DNA from: Bacteroidales bacterium
GTDB lineage: Bacteria; Bacteroidota; Bacteroidia; Bacteroidales; UBA1402
Assembly (NCBI GenBank): GCA_012511135.1
Contig: JAAZGQ010000421.1
Coordinates: 1-15,475, forward strand
Direction of reading: 5' to 3'
Length of the DNA: 15,475 nt
The translations under genes were made by a program, and so were the position numbers. Every line of letters starts with the position of its first letter. Position 1 is the first letter of the stretch. Below the pieces are notes generated by a model. It did not search any database, was not told the origin of the DNA, and worked only from the letters and a program-made list of their open reading frames with translations. This document shows, piece by piece, positions 6,109 to 14,324 of this stretch.

Positions 6109-9100
6109 ATGAAACCATATAAGCCGATTTTTGTCTTCATTCTGAGCTGTGTGCTTACAGCTTCTTTTGCTCACAGCCTCGAATGGCATTACAGCCTTGA
6201 GCCTCAGGGGGGACGCCGCTGGTCTTTCGAAGGAGCAGTGCAGCTTGATGAGGGCTTACCGCTGTATTCCGAAACACTTTTACCCCAAGAGGACTTACAA
6301 AGCCTGGAGATCAGGTTCCCTGTATGGGAAGAAATCAAAGGCAAAGACTTGCAGGCTTATCTGCCTCTTTTAGATGACTTTCCCGACAGCCTGGAACTGC
6401 ATATTAATAAAGGGATTCAGCGCAAACAGGCTGTCTGGGATTTATACTTTCATCCTTTCCTTCGCAAAAACGGGCGTTACTTCAGGTTGCTTTCTTTTGA
6501 ATGGGCTTACATCAGGGAGTCTGCAACAAGTGTCCTCGAAAAGGCAGCCCAGAAGGACAAAGCCGCTAATGTTTCCTTGTTTTCGGATCAACAAGGCCGT
6601 GTTGCACCGGCTCTTCGCTATGCCGAAAGCTCCAGGCTGAGCACTGGAAAATTTATAAAAATCAGTGTCGAAAATACAGGCTTATACAAGCTCAGTTTTG
6701 AGGATTTACGCAAAATGGGTATTGACCCGGCCAAAGTGCAGCTTTACGGTTACGGAGGACAGTTACTGCCGGAAGATTTCACTCAGCCTTATATAGACGA
6801 TTTACCCGAACTCTCGTTTTATAAAGACGAGGACCAAGGCTTTCTGCTGTTTTATGCCCTGGGGCCTTTGTCCTGGAATTACGAGGCATCAAAAGGGCTG
6901 TTTACCCGTCTGAACAACCATTATTCCACCAAGGCTTATTATTTTGTCGGGGAACGCTCCGGGGGAAGCAGACCCACAGAAGTCATGTCTTCTTTGTCTC
7001 AGGAAGCAGATTATGAAGTCAGAGCCTATACGGCCTATGCATTGCACGAAAAAGATCTTTACAATCTGGGGGGCACCGGCAGGGAATGTTACGGAGAGGA
7101 TTTAATGAGCAATCCGGATTTAAGCCTTGCCTTTAGCTTTGATCATATTCTGACCGGTGAACAGGCCAGTATCGTGGCCGAAAGTGCTGCCCGGAGCACT
7201 TTGTCGGGATCTACCCGTCTTTATGTCGACGACAGCTACCTGGGATCGATGAATTATTCGGCTATTTCCGGTACCGATTCATATACTTACGCCAGGGGCA
7301 GCAGTCTGACTAAGACTTTTCTGCCTAAGGACGACAAAATTCAGGTCAGGCTGCATTACAACAGCAATGGAGTGCTACCCAAAAGGGCTCATTTAAACTA
7401 CGTAACAATCAATGCCCGTTGCAGTTTAGTGCTAAACTCGGCTTATGTGGCTTTCAGAGATCCCAAAAGCCTGGGCGCCGGCAAGCTCAGTCGTTTTTGC
7501 CTTGAGTCTGCCGATGCCTCTACCCTGGTTTTTGAAATAGGCAGAACAGGCAGCATGAAGCAAATACTTGGCGAACTCAAAGGGACTGAATTTCAATTCG
7601 TGCTGCGCACTGACAGTCTGCGGGAATTTGTAGCAGTCAACACCAGGGGCAACTTTCCAAAACCAGTTATCGAAGGGCAGGTGCCCAATCAAGATTTGCA
7701 TGCCTTGGGTGCACAGGATTTTATAATTATTACACATCCCGATTTTATTGACGAAGCAGAAGAATTGGCTCAGGCACATCGTCTTCACGATAAGCTCAGG
7801 GTAATGGTGGTCACTACCGAACAGGTTTACAACGAATTTTCATCCGGGACTCCGGATGCTACTGCCTATCGTCGCTTTTTGAAAATGTTTTACGACAGGG
7901 CAACAAGAGCTGAAGACATTCCCCAATCTCTTTTGCTGTTTGGGGATGGAGTGTACGATAATCGCCTTGTTACCGCTGCTTTTTCCTCGGGAATTTCGAG
8001 TCCCAACAAGATACTTACCTTCCAGTCCAAAGAAAGCCTCGAAGGGACTTCTTCCTATGTGACCGACGATTATTTCGGCTTTTTGGATGACAACGAAGGA
8101 ATAAACCTGCCCTACGATAAGATGGACATAGGTATAGGGCGTTTCCCTGTGCGCAGCAAAGCCGAAGCCCGGATAGCCGTCGACAAAACCCTGGCTTACA
8201 TCAACAACAGGGATAAGGGCAGCTGGAAAAACCAGCTTTGTTTTATTGGTGACGACGGAGACAACAATACACATGTGTCACATGCCGATAAACTGGCCGA
8301 ATCTGTCAAGAGCAACAATCCGGAGTTTATGGCTCACAAGATCTATGTGGATGCTTATCAGCGTGAAACCAGTTCTGCCGGAACTACAGTGCCGGGAGCA
8401 AACAAACGAATGGCCGAATTACTGGGTTCCGGACTGCTGCTGCTCAATTACAGCGGCCACGGTTCTACTACCACCTGGGCCAGCGAGCAATTACTTACCA
8501 TAGGAGAGATCAGGGAAATGCAAAACAAGCGTTTGCCGCTCTGGGTGACGGCCACCTGCGACTTTTGCCGTTACGATGATGCTGTTACTTCGGGTGGAGA
8601 ATACGTTTTCCTCAACGAAAGGGGGGGCGGCATTGCATTGTTCACCACTTCCAGAGTGGTGTATTCAGGACCGAATTATACCATCAACAAGAGTTTTATA
8701 GACAATATTTTTGCTACTCAAAGCGGCAGACGCCTGAGCCTGGGCGAAGTAATGTGCCGGACCAAGCAATCGGAATCGCTCAAATACGATCGCAATAAAC
8801 TGAATTTTGCACTTATCGGAGATCCTGCTCTTAAACTGAGTTATCCCGAATACAAGCTGGAAATAACTCAAATCAATGGCAGGGATCTGCAGGCAGGGCT
8901 TAACGATACGCTCAGCGCCCTGAGTACAGTTGAATTCAGCGGCAGAGTACTGGACTATGAAGGAAATTTTGCCGAAGATTTTGAAGGCCTTTTATATCCA
9001 ACTGTCTACGATGCCGAAGATTTAATCAATACCCTGGGCAACAGTGGTAACGATGTTTTTTCATATTACGATCGAAGTAAGGTATTGTTTGCAGGCAAAG

Positions 9101-9927
9101 AACAAATCAGCAAGGGTAGGTTTAATTTCCGTTTTATAGTGCCCAAAGATCAAAGTTATTCCTACAAGCCCGGCATGATCAATTTATATGCCCACAATCA
9201 GGAGGGAGATATCGAAGCCCAGGGCGTCTTTGAAAAATTCCTGATCGGTGGCACCAACAGCGCGGCTTTGCCCGACAGTACAGGTCCTCGTATACGTCTG
9301 TTCCTGAACGACACCAGCTTTGTCGACGGAGATAAGGTAAACACCAGCCCCAGCCTGATAGCCCTCTTGCAGGACGAAAGCGGTATCAATATGAGCGGCA
9401 GTAGTTTTGGCCACGACCTGGTACTCACCATCAACGGCAGAGATCGTCATATCCTGAACAATTATTACGAATCCGATTTAGGCTCCGGCAGCTCGGGTCG
9501 TATCATCTATAATCTGCCAGAACTGGAAACAGGCATACATCAGCTCAGTTTGAGAGCCTGGGATTTGCAAAACAATTCTTCACTAGCCTCTGTCGATTTT
9601 CAGGTGGTCGAGGATCTGAGTCCGAACTTGCAGGATCTTAACTTCTATCAAAACAGCGAAAAGGCCTGGTTTAGCTTCCGTCACGACCGCCCGGCAAGCT
9701 GGATGCAGGTTGAGTTCAGAGTCTATGATATCTGGGGAAGACTGCAATGGCAAAAGCAAGTCAACATGATGAATCCCGACAACAGCAGCCAGGCGCTGGA
9801 ATGGAATTATGTGGGTGAAAATGGCCGAAGAGTCGAAAATGGGGTGTATATTTGCAGGTTGTTTGTCGTCAGCGGCAATAACGAACAGGCAGTTACAGCC
9901 AAAAAAATCATGGTCGGTCTGCAATAA
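6109..9927 (+). CDS. porU: T9SS C-terminal signal peptidase PorU (C25/gingipain-like)
   Basis: The 1272-residue protein begins with a Sec signal peptide (KPYKPIFVFILSCVLTASFA, cleavage near 22-24). A gingipain-like caspase-fold domain occupies roughly 540-930. Its catalytic dyad is His784 in LLNYSGHGSTTTWAS and Cys817 in LPLWVTATCDFCRYDD; the 33-residue spacing matches my recollection of P. gingivalis PorU. Immunoglobulin-like domains follow. The last ~80 residues (FRVYDIWGRLQW ... VENGVYICRL) resemble a FlgD/T9SS-CTD-type fold. PorU sits on the cell surface, removes the C-terminal signal of T9SS cargo and transfers the cargo to A-LPS. The next gene is its anchoring partner porV, 48 bases away. 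The protein is somewhat longer than the ~1158 residues I recall for P. gingivalis. The start gives an intact signal peptide. Confidence 0.93.
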   Translation: MKPYKPIFVFILSCVLTASFAHSLEWHYSLEPQGGRRWSFEGAVQLDEGLPLYSETLLPQEDLQSLEIRFPVWEEIKGKDLQAYLPLLDDFPDSLELHINKGIQRKQAVWDLYFHPFLRKNGRYFRLLSFEWAYIRESATSVLEKAAQKDKAANVSLFSDQQGRVAPALRYAESSRLSTGKFIKISVENTGLYKLSFEDLRKMGIDPAKVQLYGYGGQLLPEDFTQPYIDDLPELSFYKDEDQGFLLFYALGPLSWNYEASKGLFTRLNNHYSTKAYYFVGERSGGSRPTEVMSSLSQEADYEVRAYTAYALHEKDLYNLGGTGRECYGEDLMSNPDLSLAFSFDHILTGEQASIVAESAARSTLSGSTRLYVDDSYLGSMNYSAISGTDSYTYARGSSLTKTFLPKDDKIQVRLHYNSNGVLPKRAHLNYVTINARCSLVLNSAYVAFRDPKSLGAGKLSRFCLESADASTLVFEIGRTGSMKQILGELKGTEFQFVLRTDSLREFVAVNTRGNFPKPVIEGQVPNQDLHALGAQDFIIITHPDFIDEAEELAQAHRLHDKLRVMVVTTEQVYNEFSSGTPDATAYRRFLKMFYDRATRAEDIPQSLLLFGDGVYDNRLVTAAFSSGISSPNKILTFQSKESLEGTSSYVTDDYFGFLDDNEGINLPYDKMDIGIGRFPVRSKAEARIAVDKTLAYINNRDKGSWKNQLCFIGDDGDNNTHVSHADKLAESVKSNNPEFMAHKIYVDAYQRETSSAGTTVPGANKRMAELLGSGLLLLNYSGHGSTTTWASEQLLTIGEIREMQNKRLPLWVTATCDFCRYDDAVTSGGEYVFLNERGGGIALFTTSRVVYSGPNYTINKSFIDNIFATQSGRRLSLGEVMCRTKQSESLKYDRNKLNFALIGDPALKLSYPEYKLEITQINGRDLQAGLNDTLSALSTVEFSGRVLDYEGNFAEDFEGLLYPTVYDAEDLINTLGNSGNDVFSYYDRSKVLFAGKEQISKGRFNFRFIVPKDQSYSYKPGMINLYAHNQEGDIEAQGVFEKFLIGGTNSAALPDSTGPRIRLFLNDTSFVDGDKVNTSPSLIALLQDESGINMSGSSFGHDLVLTINGRDRHILNNYYESDLGSGSSGRIIYNLPELETGIHQLSLRAWDLQNNSSLASVDFQVVEDLSPNLQDLNFYQNSEKAWFSFRHDRPASWMQVEFRVYDIWGRLQWQKQVNMMNPDNSSQALEWNYVGENGRRVENGVYICRLFVVSGNNEQAVTAKKIMVGLQ

Positions 9928-9975
9928 ATGGGGCCGGAATACAGTTTAAGAGTAGTAATTTACAAAGTAAACAAG

Positions 9976-11100
9976 ATGATAAAATATGTTGGCCCGATCA
10001 GGGTATTAGTAACGGCAGCATTGTTGTTTTTTTCAATCGGTCTTAGTGCAGAAGAAAAATACAATCCCATTATCACTTCGGTACCTTCTTTGAGTATTGC
10101 TCCCGACGCACATGCCACGGGTTTGGGAGATGTGGGTGCTGCCACCGAGCCAAACGTGAATTCCCAATACTGGAATGCCTCCAAGTATGCGCAGATGGAA
10201 AGCCCTGCCGGCTTTGCCCTCTCGTTCACTCCCTGGCTCAGTCAGTTGGTAAACGATATCAATCTGACCAACCTGACGGGCTATATGAAAATCGGCGAGC
10301 TGCAATCGGTGAGTGCTTCTCTGCGCTATTTTTCCCTGGGCGAGGTTATCCTGAGGCAATCTCTGGGCGATCAGGGCTATTCCATACAACCTTACGAAAT
10401 GGCGCTGGATGCAGCCTACTCCCGCATGCTTTCGCAGTATTATTCTATGTCGGTTGCCCTGCGCTATATCTATTCCGACCTGATGAGCAGCGATGATCCG
10501 GCCGGCAATGCTTTTGCCGCCGATATCAGTGGTTTTTATCGCAGGCCGGTATATTTTGGCCGCGAACAGGGCTTCTGGGCCTTCGGTTTTGATGTGTCCA
10601 ACATTGGTACCAAAATATCCTACGACGGGAACAACAGCTCTTATTTTATTCCCACCAACCTTCGTCTGGGAGCCAGCATGAAATATCCCTTTAACAGCTA
10701 CAACGCCATTACTGTGGCCGCTGACGTAAATAAATTACTGGTGCCCACTCCACAGGACTCTACCGAAAACACCACCGATATATCCTCTATGGTAGGTATC
10801 TTCCAGTCTTTTGGCGACGCACCCGGAGGCCTGGCCGAGGAATTGAGCGAAATCAACTGGGGAATCGGGCTGGAATATGCCTACGACGAACAATTTTTTG
10901 TAAGAATGGGTTATCATTTCGAGGATAAATACAAAGGCAACCGTAAGTATTTCACCTTCGGCGTGGGATTCAAGATGAGTATGTTCAGCATTGACGCTTC
11001 GTATCTGGTTTCTCAGGCACAAACCAATCCTTTGGATCAAACCCTGCGGTTTACACTGGGTTTTGACATGGATGGTATACGAAATCTGATAGGCCGATAA
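9976..11100 (+). CDS. porV: T9SS outer-membrane protein PorV (LptO)
   Basis: The 374-residue protein is a FadL-like outer-membrane beta-barrel. A signal peptide (IKYVGPIRVLVTAALLFFSI, ending near LSA) precedes the hallmark PorV start: NPIITSVPSLSIAPDAHATG, then LGDVGAATEPNVNSQYWNASKYA. Alternating aromatic/hydrophobic strands run to the C-terminus. PorV collects cargo leaving the Sov translocon and presents it to PorU. The ATG at 9976 is chosen because it places the signal peptide at the N-terminus; an in-frame ATG at 9928, directly after porU, would add 16 residues. No promoter of the TAnnTTTG type was seen in the 48-base gap, so porU-porV is probably one transcript. ispF starts one base after the stop. 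Confidence 0.93.
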   Translation: MIKYVGPIRVLVTAALLFFSIGLSAEEKYNPIITSVPSLSIAPDAHATGLGDVGAATEPNVNSQYWNASKYAQMESPAGFALSFTPWLSQLVNDINLTNLTGYMKIGELQSVSASLRYFSLGEVILRQSLGDQGYSIQPYEMALDAAYSRMLSQYYSMSVALRYIYSDLMSSDDPAGNAFAADISGFYRRPVYFGREQGFWAFGFDVSNIGTKISYDGNNSSYFIPTNLRLGASMKYPFNSYNAITVAADVNKLLVPTPQDSTENTTDISSMVGIFQSFGDAPGGLAEELSEINWGIGLEYAYDEQFFVRMGYHFEDKYKGNRKYFTFGVGFKMSMFSIDASYLVSQAQTNPLDQTLRFTLGFDMDGIRNLIGR

Positions 11101-11101
11101 A

Positions 11102-11581
11102 ATGCAATTACGGGTTGGACAAGGATACGACGTGCATCGTCTGGTACCCGGCCGCGAATTATGGCTGGGCGGTATTCTTATTCCTTTCGAAAAAGGCCTG
11201 TTGGGACATTCCGATGCCGACGTGTTAATTCACGCCATTTGTGATGCCTTGTTGGGAGCTGCCGGCCTGAGGGATATCGGTTTCCATTTTCAGGATAATG
11301 CCGGCGAATACAAAAACATCGACAGCAAGATTCTTTTTAAAAGAACGATAGATTTGCTGGCCGAAAAGCAATGGGAAGTAGTCAATATCGATGCTACTCT
11401 CCTGGCCGAGAGGCCCAAAATCAATCCCTATATTCCTCAGATGCAAGCTTGTTTGGCCGAACTGGCTCAAGTAGATCAAGAGATTATTTCCATCAAGGCG
11501 ACCACCTCCGAAAAAATGGGTTTTGTGGGACGCGAAGAAGGCATGGCCGCCATGGCTGTCGCCCTTATTGGCCGAAAGTAA
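11102..11581 (+). CDS. ispF: 2-C-methyl-D-erythritol 2,4-cyclodiphosphate synthase
   Basis: The 159-residue protein has the standard IspF length. It converts CDP-methylerythritol-2-phosphate to the cyclic diphosphate in the MEP isoprenoid pathway as a cytosolic trimer. Zn2+ ligands are Asp10 and His12 (GQGYDVHRL) and His44 (LGHSDADVLIHAICDA). Other family motifs are GLRDIGFHF and ATTSEKMGFVGREEG, with the conserved Thr134 and Glu137 region at the CDP site. It begins one base after the porV stop and is presumably translationally coupled to it. Its last 17 bases overlap the convergent minus-strand gene. No intrinsic terminator follows it directly. Confidence 0.95.
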   Translation: MQLRVGQGYDVHRLVPGRELWLGGILIPFEKGLLGHSDADVLIHAICDALLGAAGLRDIGFHFQDNAGEYKNIDSKILFKRTIDLLAEKQWEVVNIDATLLAERPKINPYIPQMQACLAELAQVDQEIISIKATTSEKMGFVGREEGMAAMAVALIGRK

Positions 11582-12554
11582 AGATCCAGCCGGCCTGCAG
11601 ACAGTGGGCGATGTAGTCGTTCAAACCTGCCTGATATTGTACAAAAACCTGATTCCTGCCCCTCATAAAGTCCAGTCGGCTTCTGAGCACCAGGGGGCAA
11701 TCGCCCTTTCCGGTCCAGCCGCAATAACCGCCTATTCCGTTTTCCCAGCTCAAAGCACCAAAATCCAATTTTAATTTAGCCGCGTACAAAGGAGCATCGT
11801 TTTGATAATTGTTGTTCATCTGGTAGCACAGAAATCCCCCCATCGCTACCAGGCGGATGTTCTTGAGCAAAGTTGCCTGCGAGGAATAAAGATCTTTGGC
11901 GAAACTCAGATCGAAGTAATAGCCGGGAGTATCAAAAAAGCGGGCGCCTCTGCTTCTGCTGCTCGAAGCTGTTTTCAGCACAATTTCGCCTAAAATTTCG
12001 GGTGTGTAGCGCTTTTCCTCCAGAACGCGAAATTGCGTAGCCAGGTAAAAATCTCCGATAAAAACCAGTTCTTCGGCTTCTTTGATGAGCGAAGCCCGTT
12101 GGTCGCGGATTTCGGGGCTGGTGCGGTAATGTTCGCCCAGTACTCCCCAGGCGCTCAGCGACAAGCGACCGGGAATAAATACATAACTCAGGCGGGTGGA
12201 AAGGCTTTGGGTTTGTTCCCCCGGCCCCCAAAACAGATTGCCGGAAAACTCCAGTTGATGATTCTTGCCAATAACACCGTCGTAAAGCTCCGGTACGGGC
12301 AATGCGTTGGGCCCGAAATAGGCCGGGGTATAGGTCATGTAATCGGCCCAGTCGAGATTCTCGTCGTATTGATGCGTTTGTTTCCACCAGTCGGGAATGG
12401 GCTGGGCCTTTGAGGGCAATGCAATAAACAACAGCGACAGATGAAAACAAACAAAGAACAATATCGTGGGCAAAGGCTTGATTAATTTGTTACCAGCTGA
12501 GTTAATACAATTGATTGACAAAGATGCTTTCAGTAATAAGCCGGAAAATGGCAT
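11565..12554 (-). CDS. Secreted, probably outer-membrane barrel-like protein of unknown function
   Basis: I do not recognise the family. The mature region begins after a hydrophobic segment (PTILFFVCFHLSLLFIALPS, then KAQ), a plausible signal peptide cut before QPIPDWW. About 275 residues follow with alternating aromatic/hydrophobic strands (for example HQLEFSGNLFWGPGEQ, RLSYVFIPGRLSLSAWG, FDLSFAKDLYSS). The protein ends in GWIFTFGQ, consistent with an outer-membrane barrel closing strand. The start is uncertain: the ATG at 12554 lies inside a strong hairpin and gives an over-long n-region. A further upstream ATG at 12632 spans the whole hairpin. TTG codons at 12521 or 12473 would place the signal peptide better. 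The 3' end overlaps ispF by 17 bp. The body of the frame is well supported; the N-terminus and role are not. Confidence 0.7.
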   Translation of the reverse strand: MPFSGLLLKASLSINCINSAGNKLIKPLPTILFFVCFHLSLLFIALPSKAQPIPDWWKQTHQYDENLDWADYMTYTPAYFGPNALPVPELYDGVIGKNHQLEFSGNLFWGPGEQTQSLSTRLSYVFIPGRLSLSAWGVLGEHYRTSPEIRDQRASLIKEAEELVFIGDFYLATQFRVLEEKRYTPEILGEIVLKTASSSRSRGARFFDTPGYYFDLSFAKDLYSSQATLLKNIRLVAMGGFLCYQMNNNYQNDAPLYAAKLKLDFGALSWENGIGGYCGWTGKGDCPLVLRSRLDFMRGRNQVFVQYQAGLNDYIAHCLQAGWIFTFGQ

Positions 12555-12596
12555 AAGCCTGAAGATTGATAATTCTTCAGGCTTATGCTCTTTTTT
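12551..12596. terminator. Perfect 14-bp hairpin, probable bidirectional terminator
   Basis: GCATAAGCCTGAAG (12551-12564) is the exact reverse complement of CTTCAGGCTTATGC (12575-12588), with an AT-rich loop. On the plus strand TCTTTTTT follows at 12589-12596; on the minus strand only CATTTTCC follows. It lies about 60 bases past the stop of the minus-strand membrane-protein gene and probably ends that transcript. The better T-tract faces the other way and would also stop plus-strand RNA reading on from ispF. Confidence 0.75.
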
Positions 12597-12649
12597 GTGT
12601 GTGAATACGAAGTAAATAGTGCTGATGTTCATTTTTTAGACTATCTGTT

Positions 12650-13732
12650 TTATTTTACTTGTTTGACGGCTTGTTCTGTTCTGGCAAAGAGCTTTTTGGC
12701 AATGGCAATCAAATCGTAATTGCGGATAAAGCCCGAAATAGCAGCCACAACAATCACAATACGGGCAATGACCAGCACCAGAGCGATTGCCAGTAAAATA
12801 AAGATTATCTGTATAGCCAACACGCCCAGGGCATCGCTGTCTCTGGTAGTACTGCCGTCGCTCCATTTGGTGATATAGGTAGTGACCTGCATGGAAGCTG
12901 CTGCACCCAGCAAGGCTCCGGCGATGGTAAAGAGCGCGTATCTCATACCGCTGTATATTTTGGCTTCTACTCTGCGCTTGGAAATCATATACCCGTAGGG
13001 ACGCAGGGCTAAAATATACAGACCTATCCAGATAAGGCACCAGATGGCCGAGGCACGTTTACTGCGAACGTCTTTTGCAGCATCTCTGATCTTATCTTTG
13101 TGGAATTCTTTGACGCTCATCTTCTGTACCGATTCCAGATTTTTGTTGACTTTTTTGAGGCTTTCTTCGTAGCCTTTTCTGACGTCTTTGCTCAGGGTAT
13201 CAATGGCTAACTTCTCCTGATAGTAGTTGACACTTTTTTCGTAGGAGGCAATACTGGCGCTTTGGCTGGATTTGATTTGATCTTCGGTCCAGTTTTTGAC
13301 CTTGAGCAGATCGTCTTTTTCTTTGTTGGCTTGTACAAAGAAGAAAATAGAGACGACAAACACACAAATCACTATCCACCAGGCAAATTCCCAATGCCGG
13401 GTTTTGGACCAATTCAACACATTACGCATCCAGTTGACATAACCGAGAAATTCTTCATCTGAACGATCTTCGATAGCTTCTTCCACCTGATTGAGCATGT
13501 TCTCCATCCTGAGGGTCTCGTCCATACTGGTTGGATAAAAGTCATCGTCTTCGACTTCTTTGCCTTTTTTCTTTTTTTTGGCGGCCCGCTTGGGTATGTC
13601 GAGCAATTCCAGGAACAGCTGTTCCGCTTTTTCGTTTTGGTTGTCTCCCTGTTTAATGTCCTCTTTACTAAAGGGCGTGTAGCCCGATCCCATGGTTTGT
13701 CCCTTTTTGGGTTCTTCGTCTTTTTTTGCCAT
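12650..13732 (-). CDS. Multi-pass membrane protein with coiled coil, unknown function
   Basis: The protein has 360 residues and belongs to no family I recognise. Residues 1-~110 are charged and hydrophilic, with Lys-rich AAKKKKKGKEVEDDD near 50-64 and then acidic stretches. A first membrane segment lies at about 114-133 (HWEFAWWIVICVFVVSIFFF). A charged, probably coiled-coil region follows at about 136-225. Membrane segments then occur near 228-244, 264-282 and 302-335; the last is long enough for a hairpin. The arrangement suggests an inner-membrane protein with a large soluble loop between the first two segments. It is the last gene of the minus-strand set, 48 bases after its neighbour, with no promoter motif in the gap. 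The start ATG at 13732 follows an A-rich leader and is the only sensible one. Confidence 0.8.
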   Translation of the reverse strand: MAKKDEEPKKGQTMGSGYTPFSKEDIKQGDNQNEKAEQLFLELLDIPKRAAKKKKKGKEVEDDDFYPTSMDETLRMENMLNQVEEAIEDRSDEEFLGYVNWMRNVLNWSKTRHWEFAWWIVICVFVVSIFFFVQANKEKDDLLKVKNWTEDQIKSSQSASIASYEKSVNYYQEKLAIDTLSKDVRKGYEESLKKVNKNLESVQKMSVKEFHKDKIRDAAKDVRSKRASAIWCLIWIGLYILALRPYGYMISKRRVEAKIYSGMRYALFTIAGALLGAAASMQVTTYITKWSDGSTTRDSDALGVLAIQIIFILLAIALVLVIARIVIVVAAISGFIRNYDLIAIAKKLFARTEQAVKQVK

Positions 13733-13780
13733 TGTTTGTTTTGTTAATTGGTTATTAGTGGTATGAAAGAAATTGAAGGC

Positions 13781-14320
13781 TTATTTCCAGTCTATGCTTA
13801 CGTTACGAAACTCCACAGAGCCAAATTTAGCAAAAGGAAGTTTGATAACCGACAATTTATCGACTTTAGCGGGCAGCACTTTGTTTCTAAAGGCAAAAAC
13901 CTGTTTAACGGTGACATCGGTGAGTCCTTCCCAACTTTTGCCATAGGCATAATTTTCGTCTCCCTGATTGTCGTAAGCCAAAAGGCTGTTGAGATAAATC
14001 TGCTGATTCACCTGGAAATTGGTCACCTTGATGGTTAATTCAAAAGTTTGAGCCGCCCGGTTGCCTATACAGGAAACAAATTCCACTTTGAGGTCTTTCG
14101 AGGGATTGTTAACGGTAACCCCGGGTTTTTCTTCCTCTTTCGGAGTTTCTTCGGGCTTTTGTGTTTTTTTCCGTTGCACCGTGGTTTCGAAAGGCTGATT
14201 GCTTTCTTCCTGCACCTTGAGGCTGCCGGAATTTTCGCCGGTTCTGAACGGGTCATCGTTTTGAGCCCAGGATATGCAGGCAATAAATACTGCGGCCAGG
14301 CTGAATAGTATTTTTTTCAT
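13781..14320 (-). CDS. Small secreted protein with charged linker and beta-rich C-terminal domain
   Basis: The 179-residue protein starts with a clear Sec signal peptide (MKKILFSLAAVFIACISWAQ, cut before NDDPF). Residues ~25-70 are a disordered, Glu/Lys/Pro-rich linker (KKTQKPEETPKEEEKPG). The C-terminal ~105 residues (LKVEFVSCIGNRAAQTFELT onward, ending VEFRNVSIDW) look like an all-beta, immunoglobulin-like fold of the kind seen in DUF4352-type domains; that match is by impression only. A longer in-frame start at 14545 would overlap the neighbouring gene by more than 200 bases and is rejected. It begins 4 bases after the LPP20-like gene, so the two are cotranscribed. A periplasmic or outer-membrane-associated role is likely; function is unknown. 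Confidence 0.8.
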   Translation of the reverse strand: MKKILFSLAAVFIACISWAQNDDPFRTGENSGSLKVQEESNQPFETTVQRKKTQKPEETPKEEEKPGVTVNNPSKDLKVEFVSCIGNRAAQTFELTIKVTNFQVNQQIYLNSLLAYDNQGDENYAYGKSWEGLTDVTVKQVFAFRNKVLPAKVDKLSVIKLPFAKFGSVEFRNVSIDWK

Positions 14321-14324
14321 AGGG

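Noticed and set aside
9928..9975. Longer PorV start directly after the porU stop
   Set aside because: It would bury the signal peptide behind 16 extra residues.
12033..12413. Plus-strand open frame of 126 residues opposite the barrel-like gene
   Set aside because: Composition and lack of motif point to a shadow; the opposing frame has a signal peptide and barrel-like strands.
13748..14038. Plus-strand open frame of 96 residues opposite the small secreted protein gene
   Set aside because: It is antisense to a gene with a clear signal peptide and has no recognisable features or promoter.
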